Shown: in pieces, positions 9,731 through 18,744 of the stretch
Layout of the letters: every line of letters begins with the position of its first letter
How positions within the stretch are numbered: position 1 is the stretch's first letter
Notes under the pieces: model-generated
Told to the model about the DNA's origin: nothing
Databases searched by the model: none
Seen by the model: the letters and a program-made list of their open reading frames with translations, nothing else
Made by a program: the position numbers and the translations under genes
Assembly: GCF_013307435.2 (NCBI RefSeq)
Contig: NZ_CP102846.1
Span: 372,001-436,000, forward strand
Direction of reading: 5' to 3'
From: Microvirga terrae
GTDB taxonomy: Bacteria > Pseudomonadota > Alphaproteobacteria > Rhizobiales > Beijerinckiaceae
Length of the DNA: 64,000 nucleotides

Positions 9731-9970
9731 ATGTCGAGACTGGTAGTCGTATTTGCGTTGACACTGGCCGCAACCACCGCCACTGCTCAAGATGCTTCGT
9801 CCAGACAATCGCAGGCTCCGGCTGCTACGAGCACGAATGGAACACAGGCGTTCCTATTCGATGGACGGATGAAAGGTGATGGCGTCCAGCAGCGAGAGCA
9901 GGTGGAGAAGCGTCACCCCAACGCTGGTGCCATCGTGCCATCGAAAGAGAGCCAGCCTGAGCGTAAATGA
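9731..9970 (+). CDS. Small secreted hypothetical protein
   Basis: A 79-residue protein beginning MSRLVVVFALTLAATTATAQ, a classical Sec signal peptide with cleavage after TATA. A hydrophilic tail rich in Gln, Ser and Lys follows. GGAAGAGGAGAAG precedes the ATG at 9731, which is why I do not use the upstream in-frame ATG at 9647. The mature part is probably disordered. No family is recognised. Confidence 0.55.
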   Translation: MSRLVVVFALTLAATTATAQDASSRQSQAPAATSTNGTQAFLFDGRMKGDGVQQREQVEKRHPNAGAIVPSKESQPERK

Positions 9971-10218
9971 TGAGCCTGAGTATCATCAAAGCCGGGGTGA
10001 TCTCGTCGGCGCGAAATGACGCCAGTGCGCCCCACAAGTTCCCGTTCGGCGAATTATCCACGAGTATAGTGGCCGATACCTTGTCATCAGTTTAGCATCT
10101 GAATGTATCCGTTCTCAGCAAATCTGGCCCACAGTAGGATGGTTTGATTTGTCGCGCGTTAATGCGTCTGAGACGTTCGACTTTTTTCGTGACCAAGATG
10201 CGCAGGGATGACAGCAAG

Positions 10219-12483
10219 ATGCCGACCGCAGATGATGGGCAGGTCGTGCGCCTGCAGGTTGCTAATGCAAGGCCGGACGACTCTGGTCGAGGTATGGCTC
10301 GCCTAAGCCGCAAGACGCTCGGTGAACTCGGGGTGTCCGAAGGCCACGCCATTGAGATCGTCGGGAAGCGCCATACGACGGCCATCGCCGTGGCGCCTTA
10401 TCCGGAGGACGAGGGCCTCAACATCGTCCGACTCGACGGTCTGCAGCGGGTGAATGCCGGTGTGGGCAGCGGGGATCACGTGGAAGTGAAGCGCGCCGAG
10501 GTCCGTCCTGCAGCGCGCGTCGTGCTCGCCCCGGCCCAGAAGGGGCTGCGCCTGCAGGGCTCGGGCGATGCCTTGAAGCGCACTTTCTACCAGCGTCCGC
10601 TGACCGCCGGGGATGTGATCTCCACGTCGGTCTATTCGCAGCGTTCGGCAGACCCGCGCATGCCCGAGGAGATGCGCGGGCTTCTCAACATTCCGGCGTA
10701 CGGCCTGCAGGAGATCCGCCTCGTCGTGGTGTCGACCCAGCCACGCGGTATCGTGCATGTGACGGCCGAGACCGAGATCGAGCTGCGCCCGCAATTCGAG
10801 GAGCCGCGCGAGGCCCGCCGGGCCGACGTGACCTATGACGATATCGGCGGTCTCGGCAGCACGGTCGATCAGGTGCGTGAGATGGTGGAGCTGCCTCTCC
10901 GCCATCCCGAACTCTTCCAGCGGCTCGGGATCGATCCGCCGAAAGGCGTCCTGCTCTACGGCCCTCCCGGCACCGGCAAGACCCGGCTGGCCCGAGCGGT
11001 TGCCAACGAGACGGAGGCACAGTTCTTCCACATCGCAGGGCCCGAGATCATGGGACGCCACTACGGCGAATCCGAACAGCGTCTGCGGCAGGTATTCCAG
11101 GAGGCGCAGCAGAATGCGCCGGCGATCATCTTCATCGACGAGATCGACAGTATCGCGCCCAAGCGCGAGGAGGTGACGGGTGAGGTCGAGCGGCGCATCG
11201 TGGCCCAGCTGCTCACCCTGATGGACGGCCTCGAGCCCCGCCAGAACATCGTGGTGATCGGCGCAACGAATCGGCGCGAAGCCATCGACGAGGCCCTCCG
11301 CCGGCCCGGCCGCTTCGACCGAGAGATCGTCATCGGCGTTCCGGACGAGCCGGGCCGACGGGAGATCCTCGGGATCCACACGCGCGGCATGCCCCTGGCC
11401 CCTGACGTCAATCTCGACGAGGTCGCCCGCACCACCTACGGCTTCGTCGGCGCCGATCTCGCGGCCCTCTCCCGCGAGGCGGCCATGGATTCCCTGCGAC
11501 GCATCCTGCCCGGCATCAATCTCCGGGACGGCATCCCGTCAAATGTGCTGGAGAGCCTGCAGGTGACCCGGCAGGATTTCATGAACGCCATGAAGCGGGT
11601 CCAGCCCTCCGCCCTGCGCGAGATCATGATCCAGGTGCCCAACGTGACGTGGGACGACATCGGCGGTGTCGAGGAGGCCCGTACCCGTCTGCGGGAGGGC
11701 GTGGAACTGCCGCTCAAGAGCCCGGAATCCTTCCGGCGCCTGGGCATCCGCCCGGCCAAGGGATTCCTGCTGTTCGGGCCTCCCGGCACCGGCAAGACGC
11801 TCCTGGCGAAAGCGGTCGCCCGCGAGGCCCAGGCGAATTTCGTGGCGACGAAATCGTCCGATCTCCTGTCGAAATGGTACGGCGAATCCGAGCAGCAGGT
11901 CTCCCGCTTGTTCGCCCGCGCCCGGCAGGTCGCCCCGACGGTGATCTTCATCGACGAGATCGATTCCCTCGCCCCGGTGCGCGGCGGCGGCCTCGGCGAA
12001 CCTGCGGTCACGGAGCGGGTGGTGAACACGATCCTGGCCGAGATGGACGGCCTGGAGGAACTGCAGGGCGTCGTCGTCATGGCGGCCACGAACAGGCCGA
12101 ACCTGATCGACCCTGCCCTGCTCCGGCCGGGACGCTTCGACGAGCTGATCTACGTGCCGGTTCCCGACGCTCAGGGCCGCCGGCACATCCTCGGGATCCA
12201 CACCAAGGACATGCCCCTCGGCCCCGATGTGGACCTCGACATCATCGCCGAGCGGACCGCCCGGTTCACCGGCGCCGATCTCGAGGATCTCACCCGCCGG
12301 GCCGGTCTCCTCGCCCTCAGGGAATCGCTTCAGGCCGAGCACGTGACCATGGCGCAGTTCGAGCAGGCTCTGCGCGAAACCCGCCCCTCCGTCACGCCCG
12401 AGATGGAGCGGGAATATGAGGACATGATGCGGACCCTCAAGCAGGCAAGTCCCCAGCGTCAGCCCATCGGCTTCCTATCCTAG
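10219..12483 (+). CDS. CDC48/VCP-type tandem AAA+ ATPase
   Basis: Predicted hexameric unfoldase of about 754 residues. The N domain (residues 1-190) resembles the CDC48 double-psi barrel (VRLQVANARPDDSGRGMARL). Two AAA+ modules follow, each with Walker A GPPGTGKT, Walker B FIDEIDS and an arginine-finger segment ending RPGRFD: D1 at about 200-450 and D2 at about 475-720. Family knowledge: archaeal VAT and eukaryotic p97 extract and unfold proteins. The bacterial members are sporadic and their substrates are largely unknown. No ubiquitin-like, proteasome or adaptor gene is nearby. The start is uncertain: ATG at 10219 has AGGGA upstream, and 10198 and 10144 are also in frame. It is monocistronic. 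Confidence 0.93.
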   Translation: MPTADDGQVVRLQVANARPDDSGRGMARLSRKTLGELGVSEGHAIEIVGKRHTTAIAVAPYPEDEGLNIVRLDGLQRVNAGVGSGDHVEVKRAEVRPAARVVLAPAQKGLRLQGSGDALKRTFYQRPLTAGDVISTSVYSQRSADPRMPEEMRGLLNIPAYGLQEIRLVVVSTQPRGIVHVTAETEIELRPQFEEPREARRADVTYDDIGGLGSTVDQVREMVELPLRHPELFQRLGIDPPKGVLLYGPPGTGKTRLARAVANETEAQFFHIAGPEIMGRHYGESEQRLRQVFQEAQQNAPAIIFIDEIDSIAPKREEVTGEVERRIVAQLLTLMDGLEPRQNIVVIGATNRREAIDEALRRPGRFDREIVIGVPDEPGRREILGIHTRGMPLAPDVNLDEVARTTYGFVGADLAALSREAAMDSLRRILPGINLRDGIPSNVLESLQVTRQDFMNAMKRVQPSALREIMIQVPNVTWDDIGGVEEARTRLREGVELPLKSPESFRRLGIRPAKGFLLFGPPGTGKTLLAKAVAREAQANFVATKSSDLLSKWYGESEQQVSRLFARARQVAPTVIFIDEIDSLAPVRGGGLGEPAVTERVVNTILAEMDGLEELQGVVVMAATNRPNLIDPALLRPGRFDELIYVPVPDAQGRRHILGIHTKDMPLGPDVDLDIIAERTARFTGADLEDLTRRAGLLALRESLQAEHVTMAQFEQALRETRPSVTPEMEREYEDMMRTLKQASPQRQPIGFLS

Positions 12484-12935
12484 CAAAAGTGCGCCGGAAG
12501 CCCTCTTCGCTTCAGGAACAGGGTCGAAAGGCGATGCAGCGGATGCCGCATTATCTCTTGAACATTGGTCGTTGTCACCAGATTTTGGGATCAATGCCTG
12601 AAACATAACGACGCCCGCTCCCGGTCCAGGATACCTTCCCCTACAATTCTTTCCGTCTGCCCAGACCATGGCGAACTGCTTAGCATTTGCCTGACAGATG
12701 GTGAGGCTAGCGATAGCCCGCAGATTGAGAAGCAGCCCGATCTTAGTCCGGACATCACGATCCTGATGGTATCTGTCCACACCACTCGTCAGCGCCGGAC
12801 ACCCCTCTTAACAATTTGACGGCGACCCGTGACGCCATCCAACTCCGGCAACCCTGCGTGGAACGATGGAAGCGGAACACCATAGCCATGGCACGCACGC
12901 TTCGTTCCCCTTCGAATTGCTGATGAAAGGGAGCT
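12484..12935. other. Intergenic region, nothing recognised
   Basis: About 450 bases between convergent genes. Frames up to about 100 codons exist on both strands but none has a ribosome-binding site or family signature. No convincing terminator hairpin with a T-run was seen. Confidence 0.4.
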
Positions 12936-14228
12936 CTACTGGGGATCAGCGAGCCCTGTTAATCGTGCGTAGCTGCCAACGATGTCAGCGATTTCTTCAG
13001 ATGTGATCACGTCCTCCAGGCGGTCGAAACCTTTCGGTGCTCTCTGGGCTACCAGATTCAGCACGCGCTCGGGCCCGCCTCTCCGATTGTTGAGCACAAC
13101 CTCGGAAGTCTTTTGCAGCCTCTCGGCCTCATAGGCGTTGAATGCCGCCTCAGGTGCTAGTTCGGACAAGAGCCTCGCCAGGCATCTCGCATCGAGAATA
13201 GCCTGGGCTGAGCCATTCGAGCCGGTGGGATACATGGGATGTGCCGCATCGCCCAGCAGTGTCACACGCCCTTGAGACCACCAGGGAAGCGGATCGCGAT
13301 CGCACTCCGGGTACTCAAAAAACTTAGGTGTGGCCCGGATCAGCGCCTCAACATCGAGGAAAGGTAGCTGAAGACGCTTTGCGAACGGGAGCACCTCCTC
13401 AAGGTTGCCGAGGCGAGACCAGCTTTCACGTGTGGGCGGCGGTGACGCCGCACTTGCGACTTTCCCATTCATCACCCAATTGGTTAGCCGCGTTCCAGCG
13501 GATCTGCCCTCAGCGATCGGATAGACAGTCAGCTTGGCCATCGAGTCAGCAGCAATCACCATGACATTGCCACCCTCGAAAATAGGCCAATCCACTGCTC
13601 CACGCCACAGCTGATTGCCTTGCCAGCGAATCCCCCCGTCTCTGGGATGTAGCAGGGCTCGTACCACTGAGTGGATGCCGTCAGCGCCTACCAGTACATC
13701 GCCACGCTCCTCTGCTTCGGCTCCGTCGGCCAGCGTGAAGCGCGCTGTAACGCCCTCGCTGTCTTGGGCGAAGCCCTGCAGACGGTAACCGTTGCGCAAC
13801 CCGCCTGCCGGCAACCGCGCCTGCGCCGCTCGCCAGAGAATGCCGTGGAATCTACCACGATGGATTGAGAGTTGGGGTGTGTCGTACCCGCCCCAGAGGC
13901 CGCGAAGGCCACTCCAGATCTGTTTCCCAAGGTGGTTCACATATCGCAGTTCGCGCGTACGGATTGCGGCGTCGTCGAGCTCGCCTAAAAGGCCGAGCGA
14001 CTTAAGCGTACGGGCGCTGTGCGGGAGAATATTGATGCCGACGCCGAGTTCTCGGACTTCCGTGGCAGCCTCGAAGACAGTGCAAGGAACGCCCAGCTGA
14101 TGCAATGACAATGCCAGTACCAGTCCGCCAATTCCTCCTCCCGCAATAAGAACACGGCGGCTGAGAGCGTCATCTTGGCCCTGGCAATGCGGACTGCTGG
14201 TGGAAGACAACTTATGGTTCTTGTCCAT
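12936..14228 (-). CDS. FAD-dependent aromatic-ring monooxygenase-like protein
   Basis: A 430-residue flavoprotein of the p-hydroxybenzoate/salicylate hydroxylase class (group A). The FAD-binding signature is complete: the dinucleotide fold VLIAGGGIGGLVLALSL near residue 26, DVLVGADGIHSVVR near residue 180 (DG motif) and RVTLLGDAAHPMYPTGSNG near residue 320 (GD motif). The family hydroxylates aromatic or related substrates using NAD(P)H and O2; the substrate here cannot be deduced. The N-terminal 20 residues before the fold are low-complexity, and the ATG at 14228 lacks a strong ribosome-binding site, so the start may be internal. It stands alone, with no catabolic partners. Confidence 0.88.
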   Translation of the reverse strand: MDKNHKLSSTSSPHCQGQDDALSRRVLIAGGGIGGLVLALSLHQLGVPCTVFEAATEVRELGVGINILPHSARTLKSLGLLGELDDAAIRTRELRYVNHLGKQIWSGLRGLWGGYDTPQLSIHRGRFHGILWRAAQARLPAGGLRNGYRLQGFAQDSEGVTARFTLADGAEAEERGDVLVGADGIHSVVRALLHPRDGGIRWQGNQLWRGAVDWPIFEGGNVMVIAADSMAKLTVYPIAEGRSAGTRLTNWVMNGKVASAASPPPTRESWSRLGNLEEVLPFAKRLQLPFLDVEALIRATPKFFEYPECDRDPLPWWSQGRVTLLGDAAHPMYPTGSNGSAQAILDARCLARLLSELAPEAAFNAYEAERLQKTSEVVLNNRRGGPERVLNLVAQRAPKGFDRLEDVITSEEIADIVGSYARLTGLADPQ

Positions 14229-14590
14229 CGTTATCGTCTTTCATTACAGGGTTTGCTAAGCCATCGTGTCGCGGTAGAGTCCAATATTCGCATACCAAAG
14301 GCATGTCCTTGCTTGAGGTCAGGTTTATCCTCGTGGCGCAAAGCATTGAGATCAGCTACGAGATTATCCGTAAGTGGAGTCTGCGCTGCGCGCTGACCTA
14401 TACCTGTAGTCTTAAGCGGCGGCAGCCGCAGCCCGGATACGGATGACCTCAAGCACATCACTTCGTCTTTGCTGCATAGAGCGTCTTCACCTTAAAGGAG
14501 ATACTGCGGCGAGAACCTTGTGTACAGTTTCGCTGAGCGACGGATCCGGTCGAATGTGCGCTGGATCGGGTCAAGGTCTTCGCCGGGTCG
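14229..14590. other. Intergenic region, nothing recognised
   Basis: About 360 bases between two minus-strand loci. Only short unsupported frames are present. It should hold the monooxygenase promoter near 14230-14330, but I cannot point to a -35/-10 pair with confidence. Confidence 0.35.
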
Positions 14591-14938
14591 TCATGGTTGT
14601 GTTGCTCTGGAGCGGTACTCGGCCGGCGTCACGCCGAGCCGCTGCTGGAAGCCGAGCCGCATCCGGGTGGCAGTGCCGAAGTTGCAGTCATGCGCCACCG
14701 CCTTGAGCGGGCGGTCACTGCCCTCAAGCTGCATCCGGGCGGCATCGATCCGGGCGCGCTCGACGAATTCGTGGGGCGTAACTCCAGTTTCCTGCACATA
14801 GTGACGGGCCAGGATGCAGGCGCTCATCCCGACAACAGCCGCCAGGGACGCAAGCGAGTGACGGCTGCCATGTGCGTCATCACATAATCCTGGATCCGCG
14901 CGATCGGCGACTATTGGCTCACGGGCACATGAAACCAA
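14591..14938 (-). pseudogene. AraC/GlxA-type regulator, C-terminal HTH remnant
   Basis: The minus strand encodes HSLASLAAVVGMS, LARHYVQETGVTPHEFVERA, LKAVAHDCNFGTATRMRLGF and GVTPAEYRSR, a full AraC double helix-turn-helix domain (about 100 residues). GlxA-like regulators carry a DJ-1/PfpI-like N-terminal domain of about 200 residues, which is absent. The sequence ahead of the HTH reads in another frame (ARIQDYVMTH), so a frameshift near 14870 separates the linker from the HTH. It is a decayed regulator fragment, though the HTH itself could still be translated. Confidence 0.65.
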
Positions 14939-15072
14939 TTAGTCCCACCCAAGGTTTCACTGCTGTTATCGGCGGATGCATGCACCCCCGACACTGAACA
15001 GCCCCGGACTGACAGGCGAACTCTGAACCAGATCAGCGTCATGATCCTGAAGGTCATGGCCGTGCTCACGGC

Positions 15073-15237
15073 ATGGGGGTATCTCTGCTCCTCAGCACGT
15101 TCTTGGCCTGGGCGATCACCTATTTCTTCATTGATAGCTCCGAACCCGAGAACCCCGGCACCGATCTGGGCGCCGGTCTCGCCTTTGTGGTCCTTGCCTT
15201 CATTCTTGCTTTCAGCTCAGACTGGGCGGGATCCTGA
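15073..15237 (+). CDS. Small two-helix membrane protein
   Basis: A 54-residue frame: MGVSLLLSTFLAWAITYFFI, a polar loop DSSEPENPGTDLGA, then GLAFVVLAFILAF and a short tail. The two helices and polar loop make it convincing as a membrane protein. No good ribosome-binding site precedes the ATG. The frame immediately upstream (15041, MILKVMAVLT) would supply a natural N-terminus if one or two bases were restored, so the gene may be frameshifted near 15070. Function unknown. Confidence 0.45.
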   Translation: MGVSLLLSTFLAWAITYFFIDSSEPENPGTDLGAGLAFVVLAFILAFSSDWAGS

Positions 15238-15381
15238 CCGCCAGCCGCGCTTTCGGCCGAAAAAGCATCCGTTAAAGGCGTCTATAGCAAATTACGCCCA
15301 TGCTCTTTGAGAGTGGTGCATACCCCATGTGCTACGCACCTGCGCCGTTTGACATCACCACCCGAGGTTCATAGTTGAACC

Positions 15382-15513
15382 ATGGTCATGTTCATCGATG
15401 GCGTTGGAACTGCCTCCCATGTTTTGGTTGCGGTGATCGCATTCGCGGCATCGTTGCTCGGAGGTATTACAGTGACCCTCAGGACGTTTCGCCAAACCCA
15501 GCAGACCGCTTGA
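15382..15513 (+). CDS. Very small membrane protein (possible)
   Basis: A 43-codon frame: MVMFIDGVGTASH, a membrane helix VLVAVIAFAASLLGGITV, then a basic tail RTFRQTQQTA. The second Met at 15388 is an alternative start. There is no strong ribosome-binding site, and support rests on the clean helix followed by positive charge. No family is recognised. Confidence 0.35.
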   Translation: MVMFIDGVGTASHVLVAVIAFAASLLGGITVTLRTFRQTQQTA

Positions 15514-15665
15514 CAACCAATTATTATAAGCTTCAACTATCGTAATAACGATAAGACATCCGGCGGGGCCGTTCGCAATTCGTGCATGCAACCATGTCTG
15601 TCTGGGGTCCGGATCCCGGCGCCTTGGGACGGTATGAGGGCAGCATGGAGTCTGGAGGATCCTTC

Positions 15666-16109
15666 ATGCCCTTCCCAACCAAGATCCGCTGCCATGAGGT
15701 ATCGCCTCAACCCAATCGCCGCGCCGTACTGGCGGGCATTGCCGGCCTGATCGCACTTATCCCCGTCACCTCCGCGTCCGCCCAGGGCGAGGTGCCTTTG
15801 GCCGATCTTGTTGGACCTGAGGGACAGGCTTCAGATCTGGCCCGCTCCATGATGGGTCGCACTGTTCGGGTCCGCGGATATCTCGCGCCGAGCCTCGACG
15901 GGCGCGAATTCGCTCCATCCGAGTCGTCGCCTGGTGTCTGCCAGCTCTGCGGCGTGATCCACGACCCCGGGGCGACGATCAAAATCAACTCTGCCGCCAG
16001 CGAAAGTGCTCCCCCAATCCTTGAACCTGTCCTCGTCGAGGGACAGCTCGCGGTGACCGGCCCAGCCTCTACGGTCGCCTTGTTGGACGCGACGACGCGC
16101 ATCCTTTGA
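15666..16109 (+). CDS. Secreted hypothetical protein with twin-arginine-like signal
   Basis: A 147-residue exported protein. The signal reads NRRAVLAGIAGLIALIPVTS and ends SASAQ; the paired arginines suggest Tat export but the motif is not a full SRRxFLK. The mature part contains VRVRGYLAPSLDGREFAPS, then CQLCGVIHD and a beta-rich end, loosely recalling DUF3299-like proteins with a CxxC pair; that resemblance is weak. GGAGG lies seven bases before the ATG at 15666, and the upstream in-frame ATG at 15582 is rejected. It ends 16 bases before the amidohydrolase gene, so the two are probably one operon. Confidence 0.7.
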   Translation: MPFPTKIRCHEVSPQPNRRAVLAGIAGLIALIPVTSASAQGEVPLADLVGPEGQASDLARSMMGRTVRVRGYLAPSLDGREFAPSESSPGVCQLCGVIHDPGATIKINSAASESAPPILEPVLVEGQLAVTGPASTVALLDATTRIL

Positions 16110-16125
16110 GTCTGCCGCCTCTTTC

Positions 16126-17844
16126 ATGACACAGGAAACATCCGTGATGACTACTACCCGTGCGCGCAAGCTATTGGGTGCCTGCGTCCTCCTCACCAGC
16201 TCGCTCGCAACCGCGACAGCCTGGTCCCAACCGGCCGATCTCATCCTTCACAACGGCAAGATCACGACGGTCGACCGAAACTTCGCGACGACGGAGGCTC
16301 TTGCCATCCGCGGCGACCGCTTCATCGCTGTGGGCGACAATGCCACCGTTCTTAAGGAGGCCGGACCAGGTACTCAGATCATCGACTTGGGCGGTCGCGC
16401 GGTTGTCCCCGGCCTCATCGACACCCACCTTCACATGTCGATGGCAGCCCTTAATGCGCCCGCCGTGAAGCTGTTGGATGCCCGCTCGGTCGATGACGTG
16501 AAGAAGCTGATCGCTGAGCGTGTTGCTCAGACACCTCCGGGGCAGTGGGTGATCGCATCATCGGGGTGGCATGAGAGTCTTCTCAAGGAAGGACGCCTTC
16601 CAACCCGGCAGGAGCTTGATGAGGTCTCGCCCAACAACCCGGTGTTCATCCCACGCGGGGGACATGTTGTCACCGTCAACAGCAAGGCTCTCGACCTTGC
16701 CGGAATCAAAAAGGAAACGCCCGATCCCAAAGGTGGAGTGATCGTGCGGGATCCGGCCACGGGCGAGGCGACTGGCGTCCTGCTTGAGACAGCAGCCTAC
16801 TTCGCCCGTCGCGTGCTTCCGCCACCTCCTGCACCTGCCGAGCATGCCCGTCTGCTCAGCGAAGCCATGCGCGACCTCAACAGCTACGGCCTTGTTTCCG
16901 TCGTGGAGCCGGGCGTCGATGAGCGCACTATCCAAGTCTACGCCCAGCTACGCGATACCGGCGCGATGACGATCCGCACCGATCTTCTCTACCGCGCACT
17001 GACTAAGGAGCAGGTCCAGAAGGGCTTGGCACAAGCTTCGCTCCGCGCCGACGACATGCTCCGGTTCGCCGGGATCAAGTATCCGCTCGATGGCGGTGTG
17101 GAAGGCGCTCGTCTTTATCAACCCTACCAGATCGTGCCGGGAGAGCAGCCGGATCCGAACTACCGCGGCGTTCTTCTCCTGCCTCCAGGAGGAGAGGACG
17201 AGTATGTCGAAGGGCTCAAGCTGGCTGCGGCAGCGAAGGTGCAGGTTCAGACCCATGCCGTCGGCGACGAGACGATCGACGTCATCGTGCGATCCTACGA
17301 GCGCGTCAACGCGGAGACCCCGATCAAGGATCTGCGTTGGACCATCATGCATCTGTTCCTTCCGTCCGAAGCCGCGCTCAAGAAGATGCGCGAGATCGGC
17401 ATCATGGCCACCGCGCAGGATCATGCCGTTCTGCTGGGACACAACCAGCGACGCTGGTGGGGGGACAAGCGAGCAGGCTATGCCATCCCGATCCGGGCCA
17501 TGCTCGATGCAGGAGTGCATGTCGGCGGCGGCACCGACGGCCCGGTTGTTCCGGTGGACCCGTTCCTGTCGATGTGGTGGATGACGACCCGTAGCACACT
17601 CAACGGCTACCAACTTGGCCCAGAGCAGGCGATCACACCGCGTGAGGCGCTCCAACTTTACACGATCAACAACGCTATCACGATGGGTGTCGAGAAGGAT
17701 CGGGGCTCCATCGAAGTCGGTAAGCTTGCCGATCTCGCTGTCCTGTCCCAGGACATCCTCAGCGTGCCGCCGCAGGCGATCCGGGACACCAAGGCCCTGA
17801 TGACCATTGTGGGTGGAGACATCGTCTATAGGTCGGGGATCTAG
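16126..17844 (+). CDS. YtcJ-type amidohydrolase, exported
   Basis: A 572-residue metal-dependent hydrolase of the amidohydrolase superfamily. The signal peptide is about residues 10-35 (LLGACVLLTSSLATATAWSQ). An N-terminal beta-sandwich (ADLILHNGKITTVDRNFATT) leads to the metal-binding DTHLHMS, then GWHESLL, HAVGDETID and GGGTDGPVVPVDP, followed by the closing GSIEVGKLADLAVL. YtcJ relatives hydrolyse N-acyl amide or related bonds; the substrate is unknown. ATG 16126 or 16147 could be the start. It is the second gene of the pair with the secreted protein upstream, so both products may work in the periplasm. Confidence 0.9.
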   Translation: MTQETSVMTTTRARKLLGACVLLTSSLATATAWSQPADLILHNGKITTVDRNFATTEALAIRGDRFIAVGDNATVLKEAGPGTQIIDLGGRAVVPGLIDTHLHMSMAALNAPAVKLLDARSVDDVKKLIAERVAQTPPGQWVIASSGWHESLLKEGRLPTRQELDEVSPNNPVFIPRGGHVVTVNSKALDLAGIKKETPDPKGGVIVRDPATGEATGVLLETAAYFARRVLPPPPAPAEHARLLSEAMRDLNSYGLVSVVEPGVDERTIQVYAQLRDTGAMTIRTDLLYRALTKEQVQKGLAQASLRADDMLRFAGIKYPLDGGVEGARLYQPYQIVPGEQPDPNYRGVLLLPPGGEDEYVEGLKLAAAAKVQVQTHAVGDETIDVIVRSYERVNAETPIKDLRWTIMHLFLPSEAALKKMREIGIMATAQDHAVLLGHNQRRWWGDKRAGYAIPIRAMLDAGVHVGGGTDGPVVPVDPFLSMWWMTTRSTLNGYQLGPEQAITPREALQLYTINNAITMGVEKDRGSIEVGKLADLAVLSQDILSVPPQAIRDTKALMTIVGGDIVYRSGI

Positions 17845-17987
17845 GACCGGACGAGTTTTAGCCCCCGTAGCGCCTCTTCTTCATCCTCACCTGCGCTGAT
17901 CGAGACAGCGCGGAGATACCCCAGCACTCGCGCCACGATCGAAAGGGCCAGCAGCAGACAGGCGCCACCAGTGGGCGGATCGATCAT
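17841..17987 (-). CDS. Small membrane ORF, possibly a remnant
   Basis: A 48-codon frame from 17987: MIDPPTGGACLLLALSIVAR, then VLGYLRAV and an acidic tail AGEDEEEALRGL. One membrane helix is likely. There is no ribosome-binding site; the frame stays open to 18047 but that part overlaps the VOC remnant on the other strand. It converges on the amidohydrolase stop by a few bases. It could be the 3' end of a longer membrane-protein gene cut by the adjacent debris. Confidence 0.3.
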   Translation of the reverse strand: MIDPPTGGACLLLALSIVARVLGYLRAVSISAGEDEEEALRGLKLVRS

Positions 17988-17997
17988 GGTCCGAAGC

Positions 17998-18116
17998 AGG
18001 ATCATGGATTCATGTATGGCCGCAGCTACGAGGATCCCGACGGTCACATCTTCGAGGTGATGTGGATGGATGTAGAGGCAGCCACGCAGGCCATGGGCGA
18101 GTCGACCGCTACATGA
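17998..18116 (+). pseudogene. VOC/glyoxalase-fold protein, C-terminal remnant
   Basis: The plus strand encodes FMYGRSYEDPDGHIFEVMWM followed by DVEAATQAMGE and a stop at 18114. This is the last beta-alpha-beta unit of a VOC-superfamily (glyoxalase-like) protein, with the metal-site glutamate in IFEVMWM. The first three quarters are missing. VOC and YciI genes are often adjacent, so this is probably the relic of an operon with the next gene. Confidence 0.65.
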
Positions 18117-18180
18117 TCTTCTAAGTTCAACGGCAAAGGCACGCAGGTCAGTGTGACCTCAACCAATCAAGGAGACAACA

Positions 18181-18561
18181 ATGCGTGTGATGGTTCTGGT
18201 GAAGGCGACGAAGGACAGCGAAGCGGGGATCATGCCCCCGACCGAACTCCTAGAAGCCATGGGCAAGTACAATGAGGAACTCGTCAAAGCCGGCATTCTG
18301 CTGTCCGGCGAGGGGCTGAAGCCGTCCTCGCAGGGCAAGCGGGTGGCCTTCGAGGGGCCGAGCCGCACCGTGATGGACGGCCCCTTTGCGGAAACCCGCG
18401 AACTGGTCGCTGGTTTCTGGCTGTGGCAGGTCAAGGACATGGCCGAGGCGCTCGAATGGGTGAAGCGCTGCCCCAACCCGATGCCCGGCTCGAGCGAGAT
18501 CGAGATCCGCCCGGTTTTCGAGATGGCCGACTTCGCCGCAGCCTTTGCACCGGAATCCTGA
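18181..18561 (+). CDS. YciI-like (DGPF) family protein
   Basis: A 126-residue protein starting MRVMVLVKATKDSEAG, with the family mark VMDGPFAETRELVAGFWLW and WVKRCPNPMPG. AAGGAG precedes the ATG by about seven bases. YciI-like proteins form ferredoxin-like dimers. In proteobacteria they often sit beside VOC proteins and ECF sigma factors; only the VOC remnant (ending 18116) is present here. The biochemical role is not established. A strong terminator follows at 18650-18679. Confidence 0.88.
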   Translation: MRVMVLVKATKDSEAGIMPPTELLEAMGKYNEELVKAGILLSGEGLKPSSQGKRVAFEGPSRTVMDGPFAETRELVAGFWLWQVKDMAEALEWVKRCPNPMPGSSEIEIRPVFEMADFAAAFAPES

Positions 18562-18649
18562 CGGTGCCCAGGAGATCAGGCTCAGAGCAACGGCGGCATC
18601 GGAACTGATCATCTGCCCCAAGCACGTCCGCCAGATCTATGGAACCGGT

Positions 18650-18679
18650 GCAGGGAGTGTCAGCTCCCTGCGCTTTTTT
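18650..18679 (+). terminator. Rho-independent terminator
   Basis: An eight-base-pair perfect stem, GCAGGGAG at 18650-18657 pairing with CTCCCTGC at 18664-18671, with a six-base loop and six T's at 18674-18679. It lies about 90 bases downstream of the YciI-like gene. Confidence 0.85.
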
Positions 18680-18744
18680 AGCTATACAGCGAGATCGACT
18701 CAGGATAACTTTCTTGTTATCTCGCATTTAAGCCTAAGCTTAGC

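Noticed and set aside
10303..11379. 358-codon minus-strand frame across the VCP-like gene
   Set aside because: Antisense to an unmistakable AAA+ ATPase; its residues mirror the codons of the sense strand.
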